DNA from: Bradyrhizobium sp. AUGA SZCCT0283
Lineage (GTDB): Bacteria > Pseudomonadota > Alphaproteobacteria > Rhizobiales > Xanthobacteraceae
Direction: 5' to 3'
Assembly: GCF_018130385.1 (NCBI RefSeq)
Contig: NZ_JAFCLU010000015.1
Location: forward strand, 62,001 to 126,000
Length of the DNA stretch: 64,000 nucleotides
The first letter of the stretch is position 1. Each line of letters begins with the position of its first letter. Of this stretch, positions 1 to 7,144 are shown piece after piece. The translations under genes and the position numbers were made by a program. The notes under the pieces were generated by a model, which saw only the letters and a program-made list of their open reading frames with translations, was not told where the DNA came from and made no database searches.

Positions 1-99
1 GACCGGTCCTTCCGGCGGCACGCTCTGAGCCTGAACACTGGTAGCCGTCAGAAGGAAAACGATCGAAGACAATCCGACAAGTGTGTGAGAAATTGCCAT
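1..99 (-). CDS. Exported protein, N-terminal part only (cut by window edge)
   Basis: Only the first 33 codons lie in the window. They encode a classical signal peptide: a short polar start (MAISH), a hydrophobic core (about residues 7-19) and a VQA-Q cleavage site near residue 24. The start is well fixed because an AAGGAGAG Shine-Dalgarno sequence lies a few bases upstream on the minus strand. The mature protein begins with a Pro/Glu/Gly-containing segment and then leaves the window, so no function can be given beyond export to the periplasm or outer surface. Confidence 0.75.
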   Translation of the reverse strand, partial: MAISHTLVGLSSIVFLLTATSVQAQSVPPEGPV

Positions 100-326
100 C
101 GCTCTCTCCTTTGATTGCGCAGAGAACCAATTGCAACCGAGCAAGCTATGCCTCGCGGAACACGTGAGCAAGGACAAAGACTTTCAGCATTGATCAACAA
201 GTGTTGCAGCGCGGCTGCCCAGCTCAAGAAGCGCCAGAAGAGCTAGCCATTTCGTCAGCCGGCCCGAAATTCTCCGGCGAACATAGCTTCGGCTTTGGCC
301 GCGCGTGCCTACACGAGGCGCGCATG

Positions 327-683
327 TCAAATCAATTTCATTGGTGCATCACCAACCACCCGGAGATCGATCCTGCTGATCAGATCCGAACGGAGCGCCT
401 CGGCGGCGCTGATGGCGTCCGTCGTCTGCCGCAACGTACTGACGTTCGATCCGAGCGACACGATGCCGCCCAGCACCGCGGCGATCGACCCGAGGGCGGC
501 GACCTGACTGGAGCCGAACAGGCCGAGCAGCATGACCAGCAGCAATGCGACGCCGCCGACGATGGCCGCCTTGGAAACCAGAATGACCTTCCGGCATCGC
601 TCCGAGACTTCGGCAAGCTCCTCGAGCCGCTCCTCGATGAGTGAAATCTCGTCGCTCGGGTCGTCTTCAGCCGTCAGATTCAA
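327..683 (-). CDS. Small two-helix membrane protein, function unknown
   Basis: About 118 residues if it starts at the TTG at 683. It has an acidic amphipathic N-terminal segment (EERLEELAEVSERCRK), a transmembrane helix (AAIVGGVALLLVMLLGLFG) and a second hydrophobic stretch (VAALGSIAAVLGGIVSL), followed by a polar tail. The frame stays open to an ATG at 737, but those first 18 codons read through a degenerate copy of an intergenic palindromic repeat (711-832), so they are probably not native coding sequence. No good Shine-Dalgarno decides the start. I recognise no enzymatic motif; the layout suggests a small inner-membrane protein with a cytoplasmic coiled helix. Confidence 0.6.
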   Translation of the reverse strand: MNLTAEDDPSDEISLIEERLEELAEVSERCRKVILVSKAAIVGGVALLLVMLLGLFGSSQVAALGSIAAVLGGIVSLGSNVSTLRQTTDAISAAEALRSDLISRIDLRVVGDAPMKLI

Positions 684-710
684 GATCGAGCACCAATGGG
701 TCAGTTTCGC

Positions 711-832
711 AAGATGGGTTAGCGCAGTGTAACCCACCGGAGTCTCGACCCGCGAGGGCCTGGCGGTGGGTTATGCGGAGTTTATCATCGGGCGCGCATT
801 CGCGCGACCCGTTGGCTAACGCACTCTGTACT
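711..832. repeat. Degenerate copy of the GGTGGGTTAGCG palindromic repeat
   Basis: The segment begins GATGGGTTAGCGCAGTGTAA, followed by CCCACC and GAGTCTCGAC. This closely matches the left arm and loop of the intact repeat at 7050-7139. The right arm is recognisable (GGTGGGTTATGC near 763, GGCTAACGCAC near 814) but is interrupted by about 40 unrelated bases. It lies between the small membrane-protein gene and the isoaspartate methyltransferase gene. Confidence 0.6.
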
Positions 833-884
833 GCGCAACGCCAGTCATCTGGGCGTTTCCACCTCTCCTCAAGCAGGCTGGCTC

Positions 885-1622
885 CTAATTTCGTGAACGC
901 GTGAAGGGCACAAAGCGCACGAGAGCGACGGCGCGCGTCGTCGTCTTGTCAGGGGCGATTTTTTCCACGACCGTGAGCTGCTGCGTGGTGTAAGCGGACC
1001 CCACCGGCATGACGAGCCGGCCACCCACTTTGAGCTGCTCAATCAGCGGCGGCGGTACCTCCCCGAGCGCGGCGGTCACGACGATGGCGTCAAAAGGACC
1101 GCATTCGGGCCAGCCAGCATAGCCGTCGCCCAGCCTGACGCTCACATTGTCATACGCGAGGTCTCTGAGTGCTTTCGCGGCAGTCTCGGCCAAGGCCGGA
1201 ATAATCTCGATGGTGCAGACCTTCCGCGCCAGGTGCGCAAGGATGGCGGCCTGATAGCCCGAACCCGTGCCGACTTCGAGCACGACATGATCGGGCGCGA
1301 CCCCGGCCAACTCTGTCATCAAGGCCACGATGAACGGCTGCGATATGGTCTGGCCGCGGCCGATCGAAACCGGCATGTCCGCATATGCGATGGAGCAAGA
1401 CCGCTCAGGGATGAACAGATGGCGTTTCGTTCGCCCCATGGCCTCAAGAACTCTCTCCGAGATGCCCTGCTGTCCCACAACACCGGCGCCGGAACGGGCG
1501 TAGGCCCTGATGGTTTCGACCATGGCGGCGCGCTCGCCGGCGCATTCAGCATCCTGTGCGGCGGCTTCCCGCGCGAAGGTAACCATGGACAGCACGAGTG
1601 GCAGCAAGATCTTCATGACCAT
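885..1622 (-). CDS. Protein-L-isoaspartate O-methyltransferase family protein with an export-type N-terminus
   Basis: PIMT enzymes use S-adenosylmethionine to methylate isoaspartyl residues and start their repair. The family features are visible: ISERVLEAMGRTKRHLFIPE, then AYADMPVSIGRGQTISQPF (the substrate/active-site region), SAM motif I VLEVGTGSGYQAAILA, motif II PFDAIVVTAALGEVPPPL and motif III LKVGGRLVMPVG. The protein starts MVMKILLPLVLSMVTFAREAAAQ, which looks like a signal peptide ending AAA-Q, whereas classical PIMT is cytosolic. The frame is open up to 1688, but the starts at 1622 or 1616 give a compact signal peptide; I use 1622. It stands alone. Family assignment is firm; cellular location is inferred. 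Confidence 0.85.
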   Translation of the reverse strand: MVMKILLPLVLSMVTFAREAAAQDAECAGERAAMVETIRAYARSGAGVVGQQGISERVLEAMGRTKRHLFIPERSCSIAYADMPVSIGRGQTISQPFIVALMTELAGVAPDHVVLEVGTGSGYQAAILAHLARKVCTIEIIPALAETAAKALRDLAYDNVSVRLGDGYAGWPECGPFDAIVVTAALGEVPPPLIEQLKVGGRLVMPVGSAYTTQQLTVVEKIAPDKTTTRAVALVRFVPFTRSRN

Positions 1623-1717
1623 GCGCTCGGCTATAAAAAATCGAAAGCATCGTCCGCTATGCCGGATGGAAGTATACGATGCTATCACCTCGATGGAACA
1701 GGTTGTCTAGTTAACTT

Positions 1718-1741
1718 GGGCAGAGTGGACATGCTCTGCCC
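1718..1741 (-). terminator. Perfect 8-bp hairpin downstream of the coiled-coil gene
   Basis: GGGCAGAG and CTCTGCCC flank an 8-nt loop. It lies about 80 nt past the stop codon of the minus-strand gene at 1820-2665 and before the start of the methyltransferase gene. There is no U-tract after the stem on the minus strand, so it may be a weak terminator or an mRNA 3'-end structure. Confidence 0.4.
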
Positions 1742-1819
1742 TCTTCCAAGTGCCGGTTTGTCCCCTCTCCCCGCAAGAAAGTGAACACAGCCATCGGGGG
1801 ACGGCGGTGCTTATGAAAA

Positions 1820-2665
1820 CTACTGTTGTCGGGGCTGCAACTGCACTGGCGCACGCGCTTGCGCCCTGGCTTGCGTCGGCGGAAGCGTTGACACGGGCTT
1901 ACGTGCAGGATTGGCAACCGGCCGCGGCGGATTGGCTGATGTCGCCCTTGATGCCGCCGTTGATGTCGCCGCAGATGTCGCCGCAGATGTCCTGGGCCGC
2001 AGGTTCTGCTCGGAGGCGCTGGAGATCACGCGCGCGATTTGTTCCTGGCTCGCCCTGAGCTGCTCGGCGGTCCTGGCATTTTCGCGGGCCAGTTCATCCC
2101 GGCTGGCCTTTAGCTGCTCGATCTCCTGCTGCACGTTTGCGAGATCGCGCGCCATCGTTTGGAGCGACTGTGTCACCTCGGGTGGGATCGCGACGGCTAC
2201 CGCCTCTTGCGGCACGGTCTGAGCCGGAGATGATAATTGCGAAACTGCTGCATCCGCCGCGGCCACTTGCACGGCAGGCAGGCTCTGCTGGGCGGCGAGT
2301 TCCGGTGTTGCCGACGGCGTCGACGAAGCCAGTTGCGGTGCCCACCGGGAGATCATCGGCCTGACCGTCTCGCCATAGGACTGCCAGGCGAAAGCAGCGG
2401 TACAGATGCCCGCTGTCAGCAGCAGGCCGATCAAGCCGCGTAGTGCCGGCCTGCCTCGCGATGGCCGACGAAGCCTGTTCGCGGGCTTCTTCTCCAGCCT
2501 GGAAATCTGTTCATTGAACCGTGCGAGTTCTTCATCCGCGCGAACGATCTGCTCATAAGCATGCGCGAGCCGCTCATCGGCGCGCGCGACCAGCTCGATC
2601 TCTTGCGTGGACAGTGCGGGATTAACGTGTGGATCAGTTTGCCTGGTGTTCGCCGGGGAATCCAT
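1820..2665 (-). CDS. Single-pass membrane protein with two coiled coils, function unknown
   Basis: 281 residues. Residues about 20-60 form a charged helical segment with repeating ARADERLAHAYEQ-like units. A transmembrane helix follows at about 78-96 (LIGLLLTAGICTAAFAW), then an Ala/Pro/Ser-rich region, a coiled coil at about 165-215 (LANVQQEIEQLKASRDELA onward), and a Thr/Ser/Ala plus Pro/Arg tail. A GGAGGAGG Shine-Dalgarno lies about 7 nt before the ATG, fixing the start. I remember this architecture as a recurrent Bradyrhizobium family without known function. It could be an envelope spacer protein; no catalytic motif is visible. The gene lies downstream of, and in the same direction as, the ftsZ paralogue, with a 199-nt gap. 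Confidence 0.75.
   Translation of the reverse strand: MDSPANTRQTDPHVNPALSTQEIELVARADERLAHAYEQIVRADEELARFNEQISRLEKKPANRLRRPSRGRPALRGLIGLLLTAGICTAAFAWQSYGETVRPMISRWAPQLASSTPSATPELAAQQSLPAVQVAAADAAVSQLSSPAQTVPQEAVAVAIPPEVTQSLQTMARDLANVQQEIEQLKASRDELARENARTAEQLRASQEQIARVISSASEQNLRPRTSAATSAATSTAASRATSANPPRPVANPARKPVSTLPPTQARAQARAPVQLQPRQQ
1937..1992. repeat. 12-bp tandem repeat inside the coiled-coil gene
   Basis: About 4.5 units of a degenerate 12-mer of the form GATGTCGCCGCA occur in tandem. On the minus strand they encode the alternating Thr-Ser-Ala-Ala run in the protein tail. The length of such a tract may vary between strains. Confidence 0.6.
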
Positions 2666-2864
2666 GGGTGCCCTCCTCCCAGTTTGCCGTCAACTGAACG
2701 GGCGATCGTCGGATTGTAGACACTCCCTACCGCCGTTTTGACCAAAGCAAGGCTGGAGGATGGAAAGTATAGGGCTGATTTTGGGCATAGCGCTTCCGGC
2801 ATCGCCTGGGAGAAGACTGGACCCGCAACACCTGGAAGCGAGTCGCCCTGGTTCTGACGACGGC

Positions 2865-4115
2865 TCAGTTGGCCTTGCGGCTCAGGAAGACCGGGATGTC
2901 TAAAACCTTTTCCTCGACCGGGTTGCGTACGGGAGCGGCGCGGCCGAACGGATCGAGGCGCTGCGGCGCCGCCGGCCGCGCATGTTCCGCGATCGGCCTT
3001 GCCGGTCGCGCCGTCGGGAGGAGCGATGGCGGACGCGCGAATTGCGGCGGCGCTACACTATGCTCGATCCGCTCAGTGATGCGGCGCCTGTCGTTGCTGA
3101 GCCGGCCGGCGAGGTCCGTCAGTGAGCTTTCCGCCGGCGGCCTCTCGCGCGTCGAGCCGAGATTATCGATGCCGGTCGCCACGACCGAGACGCGGACGAC
3201 GCCTTCGAGGCTTGCATCGAAGGTCGCGCCGACGATGATGTTGGCGTCCGGATCGGCCTCGTCGCGGATGCGGGTCGCAGCCTCGTCGACCTCGAACAGC
3301 GTCAGGTCCCTGCCGCCGGTGATGGAGACGATCAGGCCGCTGGCGCGCTTGATCGAGGGATCCTCGATCAATGGATTGGAAATCGCAGCAATGGCGGCGT
3401 TGAGCACACGCTTGTCGCCGGAAGCCTCGCCCCTGCCCATCATGGCCTTGCCCTTCTCGCGCATGACCGAGAGAACGTCGGCAAAATCGAGATTGATCAA
3501 ACCTTCCTTGACGATGAGGTCGCTGATGCAGGCCACGCCCGAATAAAGCACCTGATCGGCCATGGCGAAGGCATCGGCGAAGGTGGTCTTCTCGTTGGCG
3601 ACCCGGAACAGGTTCTGGTTCGGGATGATCAAGAGGGTGTCCACCTCCTTCAGCAGTTCCGCGATGCCGGCTTCGGCATAGCGCATGCGGCGCTGGCCCT
3701 CGAACTGGAACGGCTTGGTGACGACACCGATGGTGAGAATGCCGAGTTCACGCGCGGTCCTGGCGATAATGGGTGCTGCGCCCGTGCCGGTGCCGCCGCC
3801 CATGCCGGCGGTAACGAACACCATGTGCGCGCCGGCCAGTTGATCGCGGACCGCCTCGATGGCCTCTTCCGCTGCCGCGCGCCCAACGTCCGGCTGCGCG
3901 CCGGCGCCAAGGCCGCCGGTCACCTGCCTGCCCATCTGGATGACGCGTTTGGCCTTCGAACTGGTGAGCGCCTGTGCATCGGTATTGGCGACGATGAAGT
4001 CGACGCCTTCGAGCCCCGCCTCGATCATGTTGTTGACGGCATTGCCGCCGGCGCCGCCGACCCCGCACACAATAATGCGCGCCTTCAACTCGTGGATATC
4101 GGTCATGCCAGTCAT
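2865..4115 (-). CDS. ftsZ: FtsZ paralogue (short-linker tubulin-like GTPase)
   Basis: 416 residues. Nucleotide-binding landmarks are intact: GVGGAGGNAVNNMI (about 18-31), NTDAQAL, the tubulin signature GGGTGTG (106-112) and the T7 catalytic loop NLDFADV (208-214). A linker of only about 80 Pro/Arg/Ala-rich residues leads to a C-terminal peptide ending DIPVFLSRKAN, which resembles the FtsA/partner-binding peptide of alphaproteobacterial FtsZ (consensus close to EIPAFLRRQAN). The main division FtsZ in rhizobia has a much longer linker and sits beside ftsA in the dcw cluster; this gene does not. It follows a gene for an HTH/coiled-coil protein by 51 nt in the same direction. I infer a second, accessory FtsZ. 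GGGG before the ATG at 4115 supports that start; an internal ATG at 4106 is possible. Confidence 0.88.
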   Translation of the reverse strand: MTGMTDIHELKARIIVCGVGGAGGNAVNNMIEAGLEGVDFIVANTDAQALTSSKAKRVIQMGRQVTGGLGAGAQPDVGRAAAEEAIEAVRDQLAGAHMVFVTAGMGGGTGTGAAPIIARTARELGILTIGVVTKPFQFEGQRRMRYAEAGIAELLKEVDTLLIIPNQNLFRVANEKTTFADAFAMADQVLYSGVACISDLIVKEGLINLDFADVLSVMREKGKAMMGRGEASGDKRVLNAAIAAISNPLIEDPSIKRASGLIVSITGGRDLTLFEVDEAATRIRDEADPDANIIVGATFDASLEGVVRVSVVATGIDNLGSTRERPPAESSLTDLAGRLSNDRRRITERIEHSVAPPQFARPPSLLPTARPARPIAEHARPAAPQRLDPFGRAAPVRNPVEEKVLDIPVFLSRKAN

Positions 4116-4166
4116 CGTTGCCCCACGATTGCTCCGCCAGGCGGCGGAAAGAGAAGACAGAGATAG

Positions 4167-4664
4167 CTACCCACGTGCAGCCTTGCGGTCTGATTCCACC
4201 AGGGTCGCGGCGAGCTGTCCCAGCCGGCGTTCCGTCTGGTCGATCGAGCTATCAGTGCGGGCACGGATCCGCAGGACTGCCACCTCCCCCTCAAGCCGCG
4301 CCGCCGCCTCCCTGGCGGCCGTGGCCTCGGCAGTCGCCTGCAGCAGTTCGGCCATCAGGCGATCGGCGCGCTCGCGTTCGTGCTCGAAATCGGCGCGGTG
4401 GCCGGCTACGCTTGCTTCAAGCTGCGCGATCTCCACGTGCAATGCCGCGACCATTGTCGTCCACTGAGCGACGTCGCCTGCCTGGCGACGCGCCGACGGC
4501 TGGGGCGTATGCCTTATTTCAGCGAGATCGACGCTCACCAGGGCCTTGCCATCCTCCGACAGCGAGCGCGGCAAGCGGAGCCGCCTGGCAAGCGAACGGG
4601 CGGCCACTGGCGAAATGTTCAGGCGGGCGCCGAGGGCGTGATAGGTCAGAATTTCAACGGACAT
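4167..4664 (-). CDS. HTH/coiled-coil protein encoded upstream of the ftsZ paralogue
   Basis: 165 residues. The N-terminus (about 5-35, LTYHALGARLNISPVAARSL then ARRLRLPR) has the pattern of a helix-turn-helix that reads DNA, and is followed by a short beta-like segment (KALVSVDLAEI). Residues about 70-150 form a long Ala/Glu/Arg coiled coil (VAALHVEIAQLEASV, HERERADRLMAELLQATAEA). No enzyme motif is present. The stop is 51 nt before the ATG of the ftsZ paralogue, same strand, so the two are likely co-transcribed. A small DNA-binding protein in front of a tubulin-like GTPase recalls plasmid TubR/TubZ pairs, but no homology to TubR is visible; that comparison is inference. Confidence 0.7.
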   Translation of the reverse strand: MSVEILTYHALGARLNISPVAARSLARRLRLPRSLSEDGKALVSVDLAEIRHTPQPSARRQAGDVAQWTTMVAALHVEIAQLEASVAGHRADFEHERERADRLMAELLQATAEATAAREAAARLEGEVAVLRIRARTDSSIDQTERRLGQLAATLVESDRKAARG

Positions 4665-4903
4665 CGGCTGTTCTCCTCGAACGAACCGGCGGTAATCCGC
4701 TAGTGATCACAGGCAATGATCAGAGGCTAGGCCGGCATGGTTAACAGATGGTTAACGGGCGGGCCGAAGGCCGCCGATTGGACCGCGCCGCGGCAGCGTT
4801 GACCGTCTGGCTCCGCTCTCCGGGAAGGCGATTAAGCGCGTCGAAAGCTGGCGCGGGATCAACAGGTTGCGGTATATTTTTTAAGATTGCGGCTGAGGGC
4901 GCG

Positions 4904-5119
4904 ATGGCCATGGACGACGAACAGCTCGCTGACCTGCACAGATTCCTTGCCGAGTATCATCGAAGGCTTGCCAAGGACGCCGTGCTCGACGTCGTGCAAC
5001 AATATCACTCCGACCTCGCGCAGCGGCTCGCGGATGAAGCCGCGCTGATCCCAAGGCGAACGGCAATCGCGCAGCGCCTGCGCGACGGCGAGCAACGCAT
5101 AAGGGACGATGAGGAGTGA
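4904..5119 (+). CDS. Small acidic/charged helical protein, unknown
   Basis: 71 residues from the ATG at 4904 (MAMDDEQLADLHRFLAEYHR onward), almost entirely charged alpha-helix ending RIRDDEE. A GAGGGCG sequence just upstream can serve as ribosome-binding site. The frame remains open up to 4748, but that N-terminal part is low-quality Arg/Ala-rich translation and is likely upstream non-coding sequence. It is divergent from the HTH/coiled-coil gene. No function can be assigned. Confidence 0.5.
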   Translation: MAMDDEQLADLHRFLAEYHRRLAKDAVLDVVQQYHSDLAQRLADEAALIPRRTAIAQRLRDGEQRIRDDEE

Positions 5120-5156
5120 ACGGCATCGGCGGTCGCAGGCGGAAGCCGTTAGCCTC

Positions 5157-5366
5157 GTAGGATGGGTGGAGCGAAGCGATACCCATCAGCTAGATGCATG
5201 AACCGGAAAAGTGGGCACCGGTTTTCCCTCGCGACAAACGCGGAACGCGTTTGCGCGGAGATCACGCTCAAACAAGAAGATGACCGCCGACCATGATTCA
5301 ACTTAGTTGAAGCATGCTCTAGGCATGCGGGCAATGATGGGTATCGCTTCGCTCCACCCATCCTAC
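5157..5366. repeat. Palindromic repeat split by a second repeat element
   Basis: The outer arms are GTAGGATGGGTGGAGCGAAG followed by CGATACCCATC (5157-5187) and its inverted partner at 5336-5366. The same palindrome occurs uninterrupted at 16924-17002, where its loop is about 16 bp. Here the loop is about 148 bp because another repeat (5190-5322) lies inside it. There is no open reading frame in this stretch. Confidence 0.8.
5190..5322. repeat. Inner mosaic element with CTAGA-GCATG ends
   Basis: The element starts CTAGATGCATGAACCGG and ends CATGCTCTAG, nearly inverted termini. Inside are AAGTGGGCACCGGTTTTCC, then GATCACGCTCAAACAA, a combination that recurs at 35772-35820. It has no coding capacity and resembles the small non-autonomous mosaic elements common in rhizobial chromosomes. 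Confidence 0.65.
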
Positions 5367-5458
5367 ACGCTACTGCGGTGACAAGAAACTTGTCACTGAT
5401 GTCGGAACGCGCGCCCTTCATCCGTCCTTTGCTTTGAACCAGGACATGGAGATGCCGA

Positions 5459-5578
5459 ATGGCCGACTTGACGCTGACCACCTTCGATTGGGTTCCCGAG
5501 ACGCCGCGGGGCTATGTGCGCGACCTGCGTGTGCGTTGGGCGCTGGCAGACGGTAAGGCGGGTCAGGCGCAGCCGTAA
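5459..5578 (+). pseudogene. N-terminal fragment of a glutathione S-transferase gene
   Basis: Forty codons with a proper start: a GGAG Shine-Dalgarno sits just before the ATG. The translation begins MADLTLTTFDWVPETPRGYV, then RDLRVRWALA, matching the N-terminal thioredoxin-fold strand of GST proteins. The neighbouring intact GST has the equivalent RDTRVRWALEEAG. After ALA the sequence diverges (DGKAGQAQP) and stops. It is most likely the surviving 5' end of a second GST whose remainder was lost by deletion. Expression of the 39-residue peptide is possible but it cannot be a working GST. Confidence 0.6.
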
Positions 5579-5664
5579 CCCATCACAAGAAGATGGCAGG
5601 GTACGCTTTGCTCACTCGGCCTGCGCGCTGCGATGCGGACAAACCGGACATGAGGAGTCTCACG

Positions 5665-6318
5665 ATGACCATCACCATTACTGCCTTTGAGCGGTCACCC
5701 GATGGCGGCAGGGGACTGGCGCGTGATACGCGCGTTCGCTGGGCGCTCGAAGAAGCGGGCCAGCCCTACGAGGTTCGCCTTGTTTCGTTTCGTGCGATGA
5801 AGGAGCCTGCGCATCTGGCGCTTCATCCTTTCGGCCAGATTCCGACCTACGAGGAAGGCGATCTCGCCCTGTTCGAGACAGGGTCGATCGTGTTCCACAT
5901 CGCCGAGCGCCATGCGGGCCTGCTGCCTGATGATGCCGATGCGCGGGCGCGCGCGATCACATGGATGTTTGCCGCGCTCAACACGGTGGAGCCGCCGATC
6001 CTTGAACTCGCAACCGCCAGGGTTCTGGAGGGCGACAAGCCCTGGAGCAAGGAGCGCCTGCCTCTGGTCGAGGATCGTGTCCGCGACCGGTTGAAGCAAC
6101 TTTCCGCTCGCCTTGCCGGCGCCGACTGGCTCGATGGCGGGTTCAGCGCGGGCGACCTGATGATGGTGTCGGTGCTGCTCAGGTTGAAACCATCGGGCAT
6201 CCTGGACGGATATCCGAACCTTGCCGCCTATGTCGCCCGCGGCGAAGCGCGGCCCGCCTACAAGCGGGCTTTCGACGCTCAATTGGCGGTTAACACCGGC
6301 AAGCCACCGACCGGCTGA
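5665..6318 (+). CDS. Glutathione S-transferase family protein
   Basis: 217 residues. GSTs conjugate or transfer using glutathione in the cytoplasm. The N-terminal thioredoxin fold (about 1-82) contains RDTRVRWALEEAGQPYEV, the cis-Pro glutathione-site segment HPFGQIPTYEEGDLALFETG (about 57-76) and SIVFHIAE. The C-terminal all-helical domain follows, with the conserved N-capping-box-like SAGDLMMVSVLLRL. The start at 5665 has TGAGGAGT eight bases upstream; the frame is open further up but lacks a ribosome-binding site there. A truncated GST gene precedes it by 86 nt, suggesting a former tandem pair. The substrate is unknown. Confidence 0.88.
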   Translation: MTITITAFERSPDGGRGLARDTRVRWALEEAGQPYEVRLVSFRAMKEPAHLALHPFGQIPTYEEGDLALFETGSIVFHIAERHAGLLPDDADARARAITWMFAALNTVEPPILELATARVLEGDKPWSKERLPLVEDRVRDRLKQLSARLAGADWLDGGFSAGDLMMVSVLLRLKPSGILDGYPNLAAYVARGEARPAYKRAFDAQLAVNTGKPPTG

Positions 6319-6556
6319 TTGAGGTCCGTCCCGGACCCGAAGTCGTCATCCGAGTTTTTCGTTCAGCCCGTAGGGCGGGCCATTAGTGTCCGAATTTAAT
6401 GCGTGTCGGCGTGCAGACACATGCGGGAACCCTTGCCGCAGATCGTCGGCCCAGAGCCATCACATTTTCGCGCGGCTCATTTTGCGCCCGGCTGCGGCAA
6501 ACCGATTTGGCCGCTCCGCGTTATTTTCGGTTCGTTCAACGCCACAGGAGAACGCC

Positions 6557-7015
6557 ATGGCTGCGAAAGTAAAACCGATCCCGAAAGGGTTTCACACCGT
6601 GACACCTTACCTCATCGTCGAGGGCGCGAAAAAGACGATCAGCTTTATGGAACAGGCGCTGGGCGCCCAGCATGACCATGAGCCGACCTTGCGGCCGGAC
6701 GGCACGGTAATGCACGCGACGCTTAGAATCGGAGATTCGATGGTGATGATCTCCGACGCCTCCGAGCACGCCAAGGCCATGCCCGTCATGCTGTATCTCT
6801 ACGTGCCCGACGTCGATGCCGCCTATCAGCGGGCGCTCAAGGCCGGCGCCACCTCGGTCATGGAGCCAGCGGATCAATTCTATGGCGATCGCAGCGGCGG
6901 CGTGAAGGATGCCGCCGGCAACAGCTGGTTCTTCGGCACCCACATCGAAGACGTGTCACCGGCGGAACTGAAGAAGCGCGCGGAGGAAGCCTTTAAGAAG
7001 CAGAAGGCAGCTTAG
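6557..7015 (+). CDS. VOC / PhnB-like glyoxalase-fold protein
   Basis: 152 residues. It begins MAAKVKPIPKGFHTVTPYLI, typical of the PhnB-like group of the vicinal oxygen chelate superfamily, and runs through ATLRIGDSMVMISDASE, VPDVDAAYQRALKAGAT and KDAAGNSWFFGTHIEDVSP. Members bind small metabolites, often around a metal ion; no specific reaction can be deduced. The start at 6557 follows CAGGAGAACGCC, a clear ribosome-binding site; an upstream in-frame ATG at 6386 lacks one. The C-terminus is a Lys-rich helix. It appears to be a single gene, followed by a palindromic repeat. Confidence 0.85.
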   Translation: MAAKVKPIPKGFHTVTPYLIVEGAKKTISFMEQALGAQHDHEPTLRPDGTVMHATLRIGDSMVMISDASEHAKAMPVMLYLYVPDVDAAYQRALKAGATSVMEPADQFYGDRSGGVKDAAGNSWFFGTHIEDVSPAELKKRAEEAFKKQKAA

Positions 7016-7049
7016 CGCACCGAGTTACGGCAGAGTGAGGCTCAGATTC

Positions 7050-7139
7050 GTAGGGTGGGTTAGCGCAGCGTAACCCACCGAAGTCTCGACATGCGGTCGG
7101 TTCGGCCGGTGGGTTACGCCTTCGGCTAACCCACCCTAC
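7050..7139. repeat. Intact GTAGGGTGGGTTAGCG palindromic repeat
   Basis: A 90-bp imperfect palindrome. The left arm is GTAGGGTGGGTTAGCGCAGC then GTAACCCACC; the right arm GGTGGGTTACGCC, then TTCGGCTAACCCACCCTAC. It fills the gap between the convergent VOC and pccB genes and could end transcription from both sides by forming a long hairpin. A related degenerate copy is at 711-832. Confidence 0.8.
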
Positions 7140-7144
7140 GAAGC

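Noticed and set aside
201..644. 147-codon plus-strand frame at the window start
   Set aside because: Opposite the small membrane-protein gene, which has proper hydrophobic helices; the plus frame is Arg/Glu/Gln-rich noise.
4748..4903. Extended N-terminus of the small helical protein
   Set aside because: The upstream 52 codons are Arg/Ala/Gly-rich without a ribosome-binding site; the ATG at 4904 has GAGGGCG before it.
7050..7139. Palindromic repeats considered as insertion sequences
   Set aside because: They are only about 80-90 bp, with no transposase frame and no visible target-site duplication.
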